Assembly (NCBI RefSeq): GCF_965219595.1
Contig: NZ_OZ244781.1
Coordinates: 2,418,001-2,482,000 of the forward strand
DNA: 64,000 bases
From: Poriferisodalis sp022821985
GTDB lineage: Bacteria; Actinomycetota; Acidimicrobiia; Acidimicrobiales; Poriferisodalaceae
Direction: 5' to 3'
Made by a program: the position numbers and the translations under genes. Below, piece after piece: positions 20,362 through 28,591 of the stretch; positions within the stretch are counted from its first letter, which is position 1, and every line of letters begins with the position of its first letter. The notes under the pieces are model-generated. The model did no database searches, was not told the DNA's origin, and saw nothing but the letters and a program-made list of their open reading frames with translations.

Positions 20362-21615
20362 ATGCCTGCCGAGCCTGCCAGTGAGCCCGCCGCCGAGCCG
20401 CCTGCCGCGCCTGCCGCCGATGTTGCTGCCGAAGCACCGCTTGCCGGGATCCGCGTGGTCGAGATGACCATGTATGTACAAGGACCCACGAGCGGGCTCA
20501 CCCTGGCCTCCCTCGGCGCCGACGTCATCAAGATCGAGCAGGTCGGCCAGGCCGACTACATGCGCAACTTCACGAGCCTGTTCGGGGTGACCTTCGACGA
20601 GCGGGGCCAGGAGTGGCTCTACGGCTCGGTGAACCGCAACAAGCGGTCCTTGGTGCTCGATATCGCATCGGAAGCGGGACGCCCGGTCTTCGAGCGCCTG
20701 ATCGGCCAGGCCGATGCGTTCATCTCGAACATGCGGGCCGACGGTCTCGCCCGCTTCGGAGCCGACCCCGACACGTTGCTCGGGATCAACCCCCGGCTGG
20801 TCTATTGCCGGGGCGGCGGGTTCGGGATGCGGGGCGAACTGGCCGAAGACATGTGCCAGGACACCGTCGGCATGGCTCATGCCGGGTTCATGGATGCAAT
20901 CTCCGAGTCGGATCAGCCGACCTACCCGCCAGGCGCCCTGAGCGACATCCTGACCGGCACCAACATGGCCTCGGGCGTCATGGCCGGCCTGCTCAAGCGT
21001 GCACGGACGGGCCGGGGCTGCGTGGTCGGCACATCGCAGACCCAAGCGCTGCTGTGGCTCACCAGCCAGGCCGTGGGTGTTGCAGTGAATGTCGGCCAGC
21101 GCATGGACCGCTTTGACGTCTCGGGCGCCTGGAACCCGCTCTTCACGGTGTACGAGACCGCTGACGGCTGGATCGCGATTGCCGCCCTGCAGGATCCGCA
21201 CTGGCAAGGGCTGGCCCGCGCTGTCGGCATCGAGTCGTGGCTGGACGACCCCCGATTCGCCACCTTCGAGGACCTGGTGGCCAACCGTGACGAATTCACC
21301 CCGCTGTTCGCCGAACACATGCGGACCGACACGACGGACCGGTGGTGGCGGGCCATCCGAGGCTCCGGTGCATGGGTGTCGCCGGTGAATCGCGTCGAAG
21401 ACGTCGCCAGCAACGAAGACATCTTGGCCAACGAGTACCTCGTGACGTTCGACGACGGCTTCATCGGTCCGCCGGCCATGTTCGATGTCGACGAGTTCCG
21501 CGGCGTCCGTGGCAGCACCGCCGATTACGGCGAGCACACCGACGAGATCCTGGCCGAGCTGGGCTACAGCGACGAGCAGATCCTCGAACTCAAGATCGCC
21601 GACGCCGTCTGGTAG
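20362..21615 (+). CDS. class III CoA-transferase (CaiB/BaiF family)
   Basis: The 417-residue protein has the family N terminus IRVVEMTMYVQGPTSGLTLA with LGADVIKIEQ, then NRNKRSLVLDI. The middle region has GMRGELAEDMCQDTVG, where the catalytic aspartate is expected. These enzymes move CoA between carboxylic acids. An alanine-, proline- and glutamate-rich leader of about 30 residues precedes the conserved part and may not all be translated. The neighbours (an ECH1-like isomerase and two amidohydrolases) suggest acyl-CoA or ring-compound catabolism, but no substrate can be named. Confidence 0.9.
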   Translation: MPAEPASEPAAEPPAAPAADVAAEAPLAGIRVVEMTMYVQGPTSGLTLASLGADVIKIEQVGQADYMRNFTSLFGVTFDERGQEWLYGSVNRNKRSLVLDIASEAGRPVFERLIGQADAFISNMRADGLARFGADPDTLLGINPRLVYCRGGGFGMRGELAEDMCQDTVGMAHAGFMDAISESDQPTYPPGALSDILTGTNMASGVMAGLLKRARTGRGCVVGTSQTQALLWLTSQAVGVAVNVGQRMDRFDVSGAWNPLFTVYETADGWIAIAALQDPHWQGLARAVGIESWLDDPRFATFEDLVANRDEFTPLFAEHMRTDTTDRWWRAIRGSGAWVSPVNRVEDVASNEDILANEYLVTFDDGFIGPPAMFDVDEFRGVRGSTADYGEHTDEILAELGYSDEQILELKIADAVW

Positions 21616-21647
21616 ACCGCGCTGCCACGAGTGCCCAAGCAGAGCGG

Positions 21648-22076
21648 CTAGAGCATCACGCCCATCACGAGCGCGGCGAGGCCGCACAGCAGCGACACGC
21701 CGGCTGCTGCACCCCGCTTGGCCGCGTTGTCGCCGGCGTTCTGGTGCACCAGCGCGCCGATGCCGGAGATGAGCACGAGCAGCATCTTGATGCCGAGCAG
21801 CATCGACCAGCCCGTGCTCGTCTCCTCGCTGGGAATGGCCAGCATGCCCCACAGGCCGGTCACGACCGCAATGCCGAATGCGGGCCACGCCACTCGTGAG
21901 AAGGCCTTGGCCGCCACCTTGCCGGAGCCTGGGAACGCCCGACCCACGACGGGCACGACGGCCCCGACCACGATCTGGCCGCCGATCCACACCGTCACCG
22001 CCAGCACGTGCAGCACGACACGGACAGTGTCGAGGTCAAACGCGACTTCCCGCGTCACTTCGCTGAGTGCTGTCAT
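21648..22076 (-). CDS. small integral membrane protein, CopD-like
   Basis: The 142-residue protein has about four hydrophobic segments: VVLHVLAVTVWIGGQIVVGA, WPAFGIAVVTGLWGML, MLLGIKMLLVLISGIGALV, and a final GVSLLCGLAALVMGVML. The H-x-x-A-x-x-x-W-I-G-G pattern of the first segment resembles CopD/DUF-type heme or copper membrane proteins. Function is not assignable. Its ATG overlaps the stop of the amidohydrolase upstream on the same strand (ATGA), so the two are co-translated. Confidence 0.75.
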   Translation of the reverse strand: MTALSEVTREVAFDLDTVRVVLHVLAVTVWIGGQIVVGAVVPVVGRAFPGSGKVAAKAFSRVAWPAFGIAVVTGLWGMLAIPSEETSTGWSMLLGIKMLLVLISGIGALVHQNAGDNAAKRGAAAGVSLLCGLAALVMGVML

Positions 22077-23242
22077 GAGCGACCTCGTTCGCCGATCAGT
22101 TCCGCCATGTTGTCGGCGAAGAACCGGTCGAGCACCCCGCCCTCAAAGCCTTCGAGCGATGCGTTGAAGCGGCCCAGCGGGTTCCGACCTCCCTCGATGT
22201 GGGGGTAGTCGCTCGAGAACATGTACAGGTGCTCGTTGGATTCGCGGATCATGGCGCCGACGTCCTCGATGGGGTAGGGCGTGAAGGCCATCTGCCGGGT
22301 GATCTGCTCTGACGGTCGCTCGCTGAACGCGGCCAGCTCGGGCTCAGAGCGCTTCCAGGTCTCGACGGTCACGTCCAGCCGGCGCAGCATCTGGGGCACC
22401 CAGGCTGCGCCAAGCTCGACGACCCCGCCCCGCAGGTTCGGATGCCGGCTCAGCACGCCGTCGAGCACCATCACGCCCACGAACGTCTCGGCCGCATGGT
22501 GGAGCGCCACCATGTCCTTGCCGCGGACGTTCTCGCCGCCGCCCAGCCAGTCGGTCGGGGTCGGCCGGCCGGTGTTCATCCACTCCGGTGCGATCTGCAG
22601 CGGGTTCCCCCCGACGTGCAGCAGGAACGGCACGCCAGCTTCGGCCATCTGCGCCCAGACCGGATCGAGGTCGTCGTGACCTGGCGAACGACCGCCAGCG
22701 GGCCGATGCGGCACCCACATGGCACCGAGCCCTGCTTCGAGCGCAAAGGCCATCTCGTCGATCGCCATCTGCGGATCGTCGAGCGGCAGCAGTGCCACGC
22801 CGATCATGCGGTCGTCGTCGGCGCAGAATTCGGCCATGCCACGGTTGTGAGCACGGGCTGCGCCGTAGCGCACATCGAGGTCGAGCTGGGGATCGAACAC
22901 CACGCCGGCGCTGAAGGTGGCGAACACGAACTGCCGGTCGAAGCCCAGCAGGTCAAGTGCAGTGGTGCGCTCGGCCGCGTTGAACGCTCCCAGCGCCTGG
23001 TACCCCTTCGGTCCCCGGATCAGATCGTCGCCGAGGGCCACGAGATCGGCCACGGTCTCGGGTGTATGCGAGCGGCTGCCGCCCGCTGCCTCGAAGTTGT
23101 TCACCGATTCGCCGGCGCTGGAGAATTCGATCTGCGGGAGACGGTCCGCCATATCCCCCTCGGCATGTGACTGCAGGAAGTCCGGCAGCTCCATGAGGTG
23201 GCTGTCGGCATCGAGATAGGTCCGGTCGCTCGCGTAGGCCAT
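22073..23242 (-). CDS. amidohydrolase-2 family protein
   Basis: The 389-residue protein begins YLDADSHLMELPDF, where the usual metal motif DxHxH reads D-S-H-L-M-E. It continues with LLHVGGNPL and ends its core with MFSSDYPHIEGGRNPLGRF, where aspartate and histidine of the final metal motif are kept. This pattern is common in the large actinobacterial group of amidohydrolase-2 proteins linked to breakdown of aromatic or steroid-like compounds. The substrate is unknown. It is coupled by four bases to the downstream membrane-protein gene and diverges from the moaB-like gene. Confidence 0.85.
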   Translation of the reverse strand: MAYASDRTYLDADSHLMELPDFLQSHAEGDMADRLPQIEFSSAGESVNNFEAAGGSRSHTPETVADLVALGDDLIRGPKGYQALGAFNAAERTTALDLLGFDRQFVFATFSAGVVFDPQLDLDVRYGAARAHNRGMAEFCADDDRMIGVALLPLDDPQMAIDEMAFALEAGLGAMWVPHRPAGGRSPGHDDLDPVWAQMAEAGVPFLLHVGGNPLQIAPEWMNTGRPTPTDWLGGGENVRGKDMVALHHAAETFVGVMVLDGVLSRHPNLRGGVVELGAAWVPQMLRRLDVTVETWKRSEPELAAFSERPSEQITRQMAFTPYPIEDVGAMIRESNEHLYMFSSDYPHIEGGRNPLGRFNASLEGFEGGVLDRFFADNMAELIGERGRS

Positions 23243-23332
23243 AGGCGCAGGCTAGTGAGGCAGCCGTCGTGAGTCGCCGGATCGGGAGGCTGCTTCGCCC
23301 AGCCGCCAGCGTCACGCCCAAATGGCCGTCGG

Positions 23333-23338
23333 TAGCCT
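23333..23338 (+). promoter_or_regulatory. -10 box of a probable leaderless moaB/mog promoter
   Basis: TAGCCT ends six bases before ATG 23345 with no ribosome-binding site, so transcription probably starts at the start codon. Confidence 0.5.
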
Positions 23339-23344
23339 GCCGCG

Positions 23345-23875
23345 ATGGCCACCGATCACGGGGCGCACGGGCATCAGCACCACCAGCCTCACACGTCAGA
23401 GGACGAACACCGGCTCGCGGCGAAAGTGCTGACGGTCTCCGACGGCGTGATCGCGGGCACCCGCGAGGACCGCAGCGGCGAAGCACTTGGCGAAACGCTG
23501 GCAGCGGCCGGATACGAGGTCGTCGAACGCCGCGTCGTCGCCGACGGCATCGACACGGTTTCTGAGGCGCTGGCAGAGATGTCAACTGGCTTCGAGGGGC
23601 TGATCGTGTCGACCGGCGGCACCGGCTTCACGGAGCGAGACCTCACACCCGAGGGCACCCGCGCTGCGATCGAGCGCGAAGCACCCGGCTTGGCGGAGGC
23701 CATGCGACTGGTGAACCCGCTGGGCCGACTGTCGCGAGGTGTCGCCGGCATCATCGGCCGCACGATCGTGCTGAATACCCCCGGCTCTACCAAGGGCTGT
23801 GTGGAGTGCTTCGAGGCCGTGGCCGACGTGCTTCCCCACGCCCTGGCCCTGCTGGCGGGCGAACGGTTGCACTGA
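23345..23875 (+). CDS. molybdopterin adenylyltransferase-type protein (MoaB/Mog)
   Basis: MoaB/Mog proteins adenylate molybdopterin during molybdenum cofactor synthesis. The 176-residue protein has the family motif VSTGGTGFTERDLTPE near residue 90 and the C-terminal NTPGSTKGCVECFEAV. The first 22 residues are an unusual histidine-rich extension with seven histidines (HGAHGHQHHQPH), which could bind metal. Its stop overlaps the ribD start by one base (TGATG). Coupling a cofactor gene to the riboflavin genes is unexpected. Confidence 0.88.
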   Translation: MATDHGAHGHQHHQPHTSEDEHRLAAKVLTVSDGVIAGTREDRSGEALGETLAAAGYEVVERRVVADGIDTVSEALAEMSTGFEGLIVSTGGTGFTERDLTPEGTRAAIEREAPGLAEAMRLVNPLGRLSRGVAGIIGRTIVLNTPGSTKGCVECFEAVADVLPHALALLAGERLH

Positions 23876-25011
23876 TGCCCGCCGAGGACCCGGCTCCCCA
23901 CGAGGAGTCGGCGAGTCTGGGTGCAGGAGGCTCCGCGCTCATGGAGCGCGCCGTCGAGCTGGGCGAGAGGGTGCGCGGTACGACTGCGCCGAATCCGTGG
24001 GTGGGCGCTGTACTCGTCGCGGCCAGCGGGCAGACCTTCGACGGCGCAACTGAACCTCCGCCGGGTCGCCATGCCGAGATCGTGGCGCTTGACGCCGCTC
24101 GCCGAACCGGCACTGATCCGGCCGGAGCGACCCTGTACACCACGCTGGAGCCCTGCTCACACACCGGCCGCACGGCGCCCTGCATCGATGCGATCATCGC
24201 CGCGGGCGTCAGCCGGGTCGCCGTCGGCGTGACCGACCCCGACCCCAACGTGGCCGGCAGCGGCATCGAGGCGCTGCGTGCAGCCGGCATCGACGTGGAG
24301 GTGGGCGTTGCCGCCGACGCTGTCGATGACTCGCTGCGCCCGTACTTGCACCAGCGCCAGACGGGTCGTCCTTGGGTGGTGCTGAAGCTCGCTGCCACGC
24401 TCGACGGCCGCATCGGCGCGCCCGACGGCACTTCGCAGTGGATCACCTCACCGGAGGCGCGCGCCGACGCCCACGCGCTGCGCGCACGCTGCGATGCCGT
24501 GCTGGTGGGAGCAGGCACTGTGCGTGCCGATGACCCGTCACTCACCGTTCGCGAGCTGCCGACCACCGATCCCCGTCGCCCCCTGCTGCACATGCGTGAT
24601 GCAGGTGACGAGCCGGCCGATGTACTGCTGTCCCGCGCTGCGGCAGACCGGCTCGATCCGCGCCGCTTCGTGCTCGGCATGGCACCGGCGGAAGCCAGAG
24701 TGCAGCCGTGCATGGAAGTCAGCGGAGCGTTGCGGTCTGTGGTGCCGCGCCTGGCCGACGACGGCGTCGTCGAGCTGCTGGTGGAAGGCGGTGCCAATGT
24801 CGCTGGAGAGCTGCACCGAGATGGCCTCGTTGACGAATACGTCATCTACCTGGCACCGGCACTTGCGGGCGGCGAAGACGGCCTTCCGATGCTGGCAGGC
24901 ACCGGCGCGCAGTCGATCGACGATTTCTGGCGCGGCGATATCGCCGACCTGCGCCGTGTCGGCCCCGATCTCCGCATCACCATGCTTGTCGCTGCGCCAA
25001 CCAGCCGGTAA
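23875..25011 (+). CDS. ribD: bifunctional riboflavin deaminase/reductase
   Basis: RibD deaminates and then reduces the pyrimidine intermediate of riboflavin synthesis. The N-terminal deaminase domain has TAPNPWVGAVLV and the zinc motifs GRHAEIVAL and TLEPCSHTGRTAPC. The reductase domain from about residue 165 has LKLAATLDGRIGAPDGTSQW, VLVGAGTVRADDPSLTVR and LLVEGGANVAGEL. The product is 378 residues from ATG 23875, which overlaps the upstream stop. The 144-bp gap to ribE has no FMN-riboswitch consensus that I can recognise. Confidence 0.95.
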   Translation: MPAEDPAPHEESASLGAGGSALMERAVELGERVRGTTAPNPWVGAVLVAASGQTFDGATEPPPGRHAEIVALDAARRTGTDPAGATLYTTLEPCSHTGRTAPCIDAIIAAGVSRVAVGVTDPDPNVAGSGIEALRAAGIDVEVGVAADAVDDSLRPYLHQRQTGRPWVVLKLAATLDGRIGAPDGTSQWITSPEARADAHALRARCDAVLVGAGTVRADDPSLTVRELPTTDPRRPLLHMRDAGDEPADVLLSRAAADRLDPRRFVLGMAPAEARVQPCMEVSGALRSVVPRLADDGVVELLVEGGANVAGELHRDGLVDEYVIYLAPALAGGEDGLPMLAGTGAQSIDDFWRGDIADLRRVGPDLRITMLVAAPTSR

Positions 25012-25142
25012 CTCACCGGGCGAATCCGGCGGGATCGGACTGCCGCCCAGCTCGGCGAGCCTCAGCGGGCGCACCGGCAGGCTTCCCCCGGTACCGTTCG
25101 ATACGGGCTGGTGACCTGCAGACCGGGCAGTTCGTTTCCCCT

Positions 25143-25153
25143 GGAAGGAAGGG
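25143..25153 (+). promoter_or_regulatory. Shine-Dalgarno region choosing the ribE start
   Basis: A purine run GGAAGGAAGGG ends two bases before ATG 25156, with its GGAAGG core seven bases upstream. This supports that codon over an upstream in-frame start at 25111. Confidence 0.55.
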
Positions 25154-25155
25154 CG

Positions 25156-25776
25156 ATGTACACGGGACTCGTCGAAGAACTGGGCACCTTCGCGGGCCGC
25201 AAAGGCGAGCGCTACCGGTTCAACGCTGCGCTCGTGCTCACCGATGCCGCCATCGACGACTCCATTTCCGTCAACGGCTGCTGCCTGACCCTGGTCGAGA
25301 TGGGCGACGGTTGGTGGGAGGCCGATGTCAGTGCCGAGACCGAGAAGCGAACGGCCCTGCGTTCGCTGTCCGAAGGCGATCCGGTCAATCTCGAACGCTG
25401 CATGCGCTACGCCGATCGGCTCGGCGGGCACCTCGTGCAAGGTCACGTCGACGGGGTGGCCACCATCACCAAGCCCGCCCCTGACCTGCGCGTCGCCGTG
25501 CCCCCCGAGGGCGGCTTGCGCCGCTACCTGGTCGAGAAGGGCTCTGTGACCCTCAACGGCATCAGCCTGACCTGCTTCGACATCACCGACGACGACGAGG
25601 GCGGATGCGAGTTCTCGGTGGCACTCATTCCGCACACCATGGCCATGACCACCATGGGCACTGCGCAGCCAGGCGACCTCGTCAACCTCGAAGTCGACGT
25701 CCTCGCACGCTACGTCGAGCGGCTGCTCGGGCAGAATGGTGCGGTGACCGACGATGAGCGAGTCCGGCATGACTGA
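25156..25776 (+). CDS. ribE: riboflavin synthase, alpha chain
   Basis: It dismutates two lumazine molecules to riboflavin. The duplicated lumazine-binding fold is visible. Repeat one starts MYTGLVEELGTF and has SISVNGCCLTLVEM. Repeat two starts near residue 95 with GGHLVQGHVDGVA and has SVTLNGISLTCFDI. The product is 206 residues, a normal length. It overlaps the ribBA start by up to 23 bases, so translation is coupled. Confidence 0.96.
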   Translation: MYTGLVEELGTFAGRKGERYRFNAALVLTDAAIDDSISVNGCCLTLVEMGDGWWEADVSAETEKRTALRSLSEGDPVNLERCMRYADRLGGHLVQGHVDGVATITKPAPDLRVAVPPEGGLRRYLVEKGSVTLNGISLTCFDITDDDEGGCEFSVALIPHTMAMTTMGTAQPGDLVNLEVDVLARYVERLLGQNGAVTDDERVRHD

Positions 25777-27067
25777 CCGCCCCGCGGCAGACAACGCACC
25801 GGCCGAGTCGCCCTTCGCCGCCATTCCCGAAGCGATCGCGGCCATCGGCCGCGGCGAGATCGTGGTGGTGGTCGACGACGAAGACCGTGAGAATGAGGGC
25901 GACCTCATCATGGCGGCCGAGCACGCCACACCCGAGACGATGGCGTTCTTCGTGCGCTATACGTCGGGAGTCATCTGCGCCCCCCTGATGGGAGAGCGCC
26001 TCGACGAGCTGGCGCTGCCGCTCATGGTGACGGTCAACACCGAGTCGATGCGCACCGCCTACACGGTCACGGTCGATGCCGCCGAGGGCACCACGACCGG
26101 GATCTCGGCGGCGGACCGCTCCCTCACACTCAACCTGCTGGCAGACCCCAAGTCGAGCGCGAACGACTTCAACCGTCCCGGCCACGTACTGCCGTTGCGC
26201 TACCGGCCCGGCGGTGTGCTCAAGCGCGCGGGTCATACCGAGGCAGCCGTCGACCTGGCCCGGCTGGCCGGCTGCCATCCGGCGGGCGTGCTCTGCGAGG
26301 TGGTCAACGACGACGGGACCATGGCGCGGGTACCCGATCTGATCGAGTTCTGCGAGCAGCACGATCTGCTGCTCATCTCCATTGCCGACCTCATCCGCTA
26401 CCGGCGCGTCAACGAACGCTTGGTCGACCCGATCTCCCAAGCCCGAATCCCCACCATCTACGGCGAGTTCACCGGGCACGTTTTTCGCGACTTCGACGAC
26501 ACCGAGCACCTGGCGCTGACCTACGGAGCTGTGATGGGCGCGGAGCCCGTACTGGTGCGCGTGCACAGTGAATGCCTGACCGGCGACATCTTGGCATCGA
26601 TGCGCTGCGACTGCGGCTCGCAGCTGCACAGTGCCCTCGAGGCCATCGCCGAAGCAGGTGCTGGCGTGCTCGTCTACCTGCGCGGCCACGAAGGCCGCGG
26701 CATCGGCATCGGTCACAAGATGGCTGCGTACTCGCTGCAGGACCGCGGGCGCGACACGGTCGACGCCAACCTGGAGCTGGGTTTGCCGGTGGACAGCCGG
26801 GAATACGGAATCGGGGCGCAGATCCTGGCCGAGCTCGGGGTGCAGCGGATGCGCCTGATGACCAACAACCCCAACAAGATCGGCGGACTGTCCGGCTACG
26901 GGCTGGAAGTCGTCGAGCGAGTGCCGACGTCATCGAACGCGAATCCGTACAACTCGGCCTACCTGCGCACCAAGAAGATGCGCCTCGGCCACCTCATGGA
27001 GGACGAGGCCGACGGCGCAGCCGACGCCGACGACGAGCTCGAAGAAGCACCCCCGCTCGCCGACTGA
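25754..27067 (+). CDS. ribBA: bifunctional 3,4-dihydroxy-2-butanone 4-phosphate synthase / GTP cyclohydrolase II
   Basis: This protein makes both starting compounds of riboflavin. The N-terminal RibB domain has VVVVDDEDRENEGDLIMAAE and the acidic/histidine site HTEAAVDLARLAG. The C-terminal RibA domain from about residue 230 has HSECLTGDILASMRCDCGSQ, carrying the zinc cysteines. It also has GHEGRGIGIGHKMAAYSLQD and LMTNNPNKIGGLSGYGLEV. The product is 437 residues; ATG 25769 is an alternative start. No lumazine synthase (ribH) follows, although it usually completes this operon. Instead a pilin-like gene overlaps the stop by one base. Confidence 0.96.
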   Translation: MSESGMTDRPAADNAPAESPFAAIPEAIAAIGRGEIVVVVDDEDRENEGDLIMAAEHATPETMAFFVRYTSGVICAPLMGERLDELALPLMVTVNTESMRTAYTVTVDAAEGTTTGISAADRSLTLNLLADPKSSANDFNRPGHVLPLRYRPGGVLKRAGHTEAAVDLARLAGCHPAGVLCEVVNDDGTMARVPDLIEFCEQHDLLLISIADLIRYRRVNERLVDPISQARIPTIYGEFTGHVFRDFDDTEHLALTYGAVMGAEPVLVRVHSECLTGDILASMRCDCGSQLHSALEAIAEAGAGVLVYLRGHEGRGIGIGHKMAAYSLQDRGRDTVDANLELGLPVDSREYGIGAQILAELGVQRMRLMTNNPNKIGGLSGYGLEVVERVPTSSNANPYNSAYLRTKKMRLGHLMEDEADGAADADDELEEAPPLAD

Positions 27068-27543
27068 TGCCCAACCTCGTCGCCACTCGGCGGTCCAGCG
27101 GCGGTCTGTCAACGTTGGGCTGGCTGCTGTTGACGGCTGCTGTGGCGGCGTTCACGGGTTCCGCGGTGGTTGCGGTGGGATCGGTGGTGCGTGATGTGGG
27201 TGTGGATGCGGGGAGTTTCAGTGCGCGTTTCCGGGCGGCTCGGATCCATGCGGATTCGTTGACGCGGGAGTGGCGTGCGCACCATCCGGCGACTCGGTTC
27301 GAGGCCGATTCGCTGAATCGGCGCTACGGGGAGCGCTGCGCCCGTCTGGGGATCACCTACGCGGACACCGAGGCTTTGCCGTTCTGGAAGCCGGGTGTGC
27401 TCGACTCTGGCGGCGGCTGGTACGAGGTGCACAAGCTGCCGGTGTGCAGCTTGCGCAATGTGCGTGGGGAGCGGGAGCGTTTCGGCCCGCCGCCGACGGC
27501 GCCCTCCGAGTCCGAGGAGTCGGGGATGCGCCAGACCGAGTGA
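27067..27543 (+). CDS. long pilin-like protein coupled to ribBA
   Basis: The 158-residue protein has a prepilin-like N terminus. A short basic leader ends in RRSSGG, followed by LSTLGWLLLTAAVAAFTGSA, a single hydrophobic helix starting right at the expected prepilin-peptidase cleavage site. The two related proteins at 27628-28074 and 30577-31110 have TLEWLL here, with the usual glutamate at mature position +5. This one has TLGWLL, so the key glutamate is glycine. The rest is soluble with two cysteines and an acidic tail. Its ATG overlaps the ribBA stop (TGATG), so it would be made with the riboflavin enzymes. It is convergent with the next pilin gene. Confidence 0.7.
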   Translation: MPNLVATRRSSGGLSTLGWLLLTAAVAAFTGSAVVAVGSVVRDVGVDAGSFSARFRAARIHADSLTREWRAHHPATRFEADSLNRRYGERCARLGITYADTEALPFWKPGVLDSGGGWYEVHKLPVCSLRNVRGERERFGPPPTAPSESEESGMRQTE

Positions 27544-27627
27544 CTGTCACCGGCACGCTCCTCTGAACCGTCAGTGTCGGCGGCTCGGTGCTGGCGGCAT
27601 GGGGGCTCGGTGTGTCTGGTCGCTGTG

Positions 27628-28074
27628 TCAGGGGCTGCGGCGGCAGATGGCTTGAGGCTTGCCGCTGCCGGCGGCGGCGGTGTCGGCATTGTTGAGCATG
27701 TCGGCGGCTGTGGCGTCGCCGGGGTTCTTGTCGCTGGGCCTGTGGAATTCTGCTTGGACTTGGAGGTTGGTGTCGCTGTAAAGGATTTCGAGGCGTTCGC
27801 AGCGGGCGGTGAAGTACAGCTCCCATCTTTGCCAGGTGTTGAAGCGGGCGTCGTTGACGTCTGCGGTGCGGGCTTCGCGGATGACGGTATCGGCGGCGAC
27901 GTTGGCTGCGGTGGCGCGTGCGCTGGCGCCGCCGAGTTGCTCGGCGGTGTCGTCGACGACGTTCTGGACGAGCACGACGGCCAATGCGGCGAGTCCGGCG
28001 ACGGCTGCGACGATGAGCAGCCATTCCAGCGTGGTGAGGCCGGCTTCGTTGCGGCGAGCGGTGCGTTGAGTCAT
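27628..28074 (-). CDS. long Flp/type IVb-like pilin
   Basis: The 148-residue protein has a charged leader ending RRNEAG, then LTTLEWLLIVAAVAGLAALA. This is a typical Flp-type prepilin processing site, with glycine before the cut and glutamate at +5 of the mature helix. The mature part is about 135 residues, much longer than classical Flp pilins of about 50. It resembles the minor or long pilin-like proteins of actinobacterial tad loci. Two cysteines in the soluble part could form a disulfide. It follows the prepilin peptidase gene by 31 bases on the same strand. Confidence 0.8.
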   Translation of the reverse strand: MTQRTARRNEAGLTTLEWLLIVAAVAGLAALAVVLVQNVVDDTAEQLGGASARATAANVAADTVIREARTADVNDARFNTWQRWELYFTARCERLEILYSDTNLQVQAEFHRPSDKNPGDATAADMLNNADTAAAGSGKPQAICRRSP

Positions 28075-28105
28075 GGGAGTTTCCTTTGGTCTGGTTGCGG
28101 GTGGG

Positions 28106-28591
28106 TCATGGGAGCGGTCCGACCGCGGCGAGGCGGATCGTGAGGATGAGCCCGGCGCCGAGGGTGAGAGCGGGTGCGCAGCGCACTGCCGTGCCGCGTC
28201 CGCGGCGCAGCGTGGCGACGAGTGCTCGGGGCCACGCGGCGGCTGCGCCGGCGGCGAGCGCCCACCATGGCCACGCCGGCCCCCACCAGCTCAGCAGGAG
28301 GCTGCTGACGATGATGAGGCGGATGTCTCCGTAGCCGATGGCTTCGGGCCGGGTGCGGTAGGCGATCTCGGCGAGCGCGGCGACTGCGGCGGTGCCGGCG
28401 AGTACGTGCAGACACCGGCGGGGGTCGCCGAGAGCGAGCGCCGATGCGCCCAGCAGTGCGGCGATGGCGATGCCCGCCGTCCAGCAGGCGCGCCGGCTGA
28501 TGACGGCTCGACGCAGATCGGTCCACGACGCATGCACGCCGAGCAGCGCCCATGTGCCGACGGCTGTCCACACGCCCGCAGCGGCGCTCAC
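28106..28591 (-). CDS. tadV: prepilin peptidase (TadV/CpaA type), copy 1
   Basis: The 161-residue membrane protein has both aspartate motifs of the GxGD prepilin peptidases. SWTDLRRAVISRR matches the first aspartate followed by the basic/isoleucine pattern, and IGYGDIRL is the second. Around them are about five hydrophobic segments. It should cleave the leaders of the pilin-like proteins in this locus. GTG 28591 overlaps the stop of the TadE-like gene upstream (GTGA). It is clearly paralogous to the gene at 55755-56255, sharing TWALL, SRRACWTA and WWALxAGAA patterns. Confidence 0.87.
   Translation of the reverse strand: MSAAAGVWTAVGTWALLGVHASWTDLRRAVISRRACWTAGIAIAALLGASALALGDPRRCLHVLAGTAAVAALAEIAYRTRPEAIGYGDIRLIIVSSLLLSWWGPAWPWWALAAGAAAAWPRALVATLRRGRGTAVRCAPALTLGAGLILTIRLAAVGPLP

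Noticed and set aside
25012..25155. FMN riboswitch before ribE
   Set aside because: I looked for the conserved AGGGGCA, CCGACCGGCGGT and related helices of the RFN element and did not find them.
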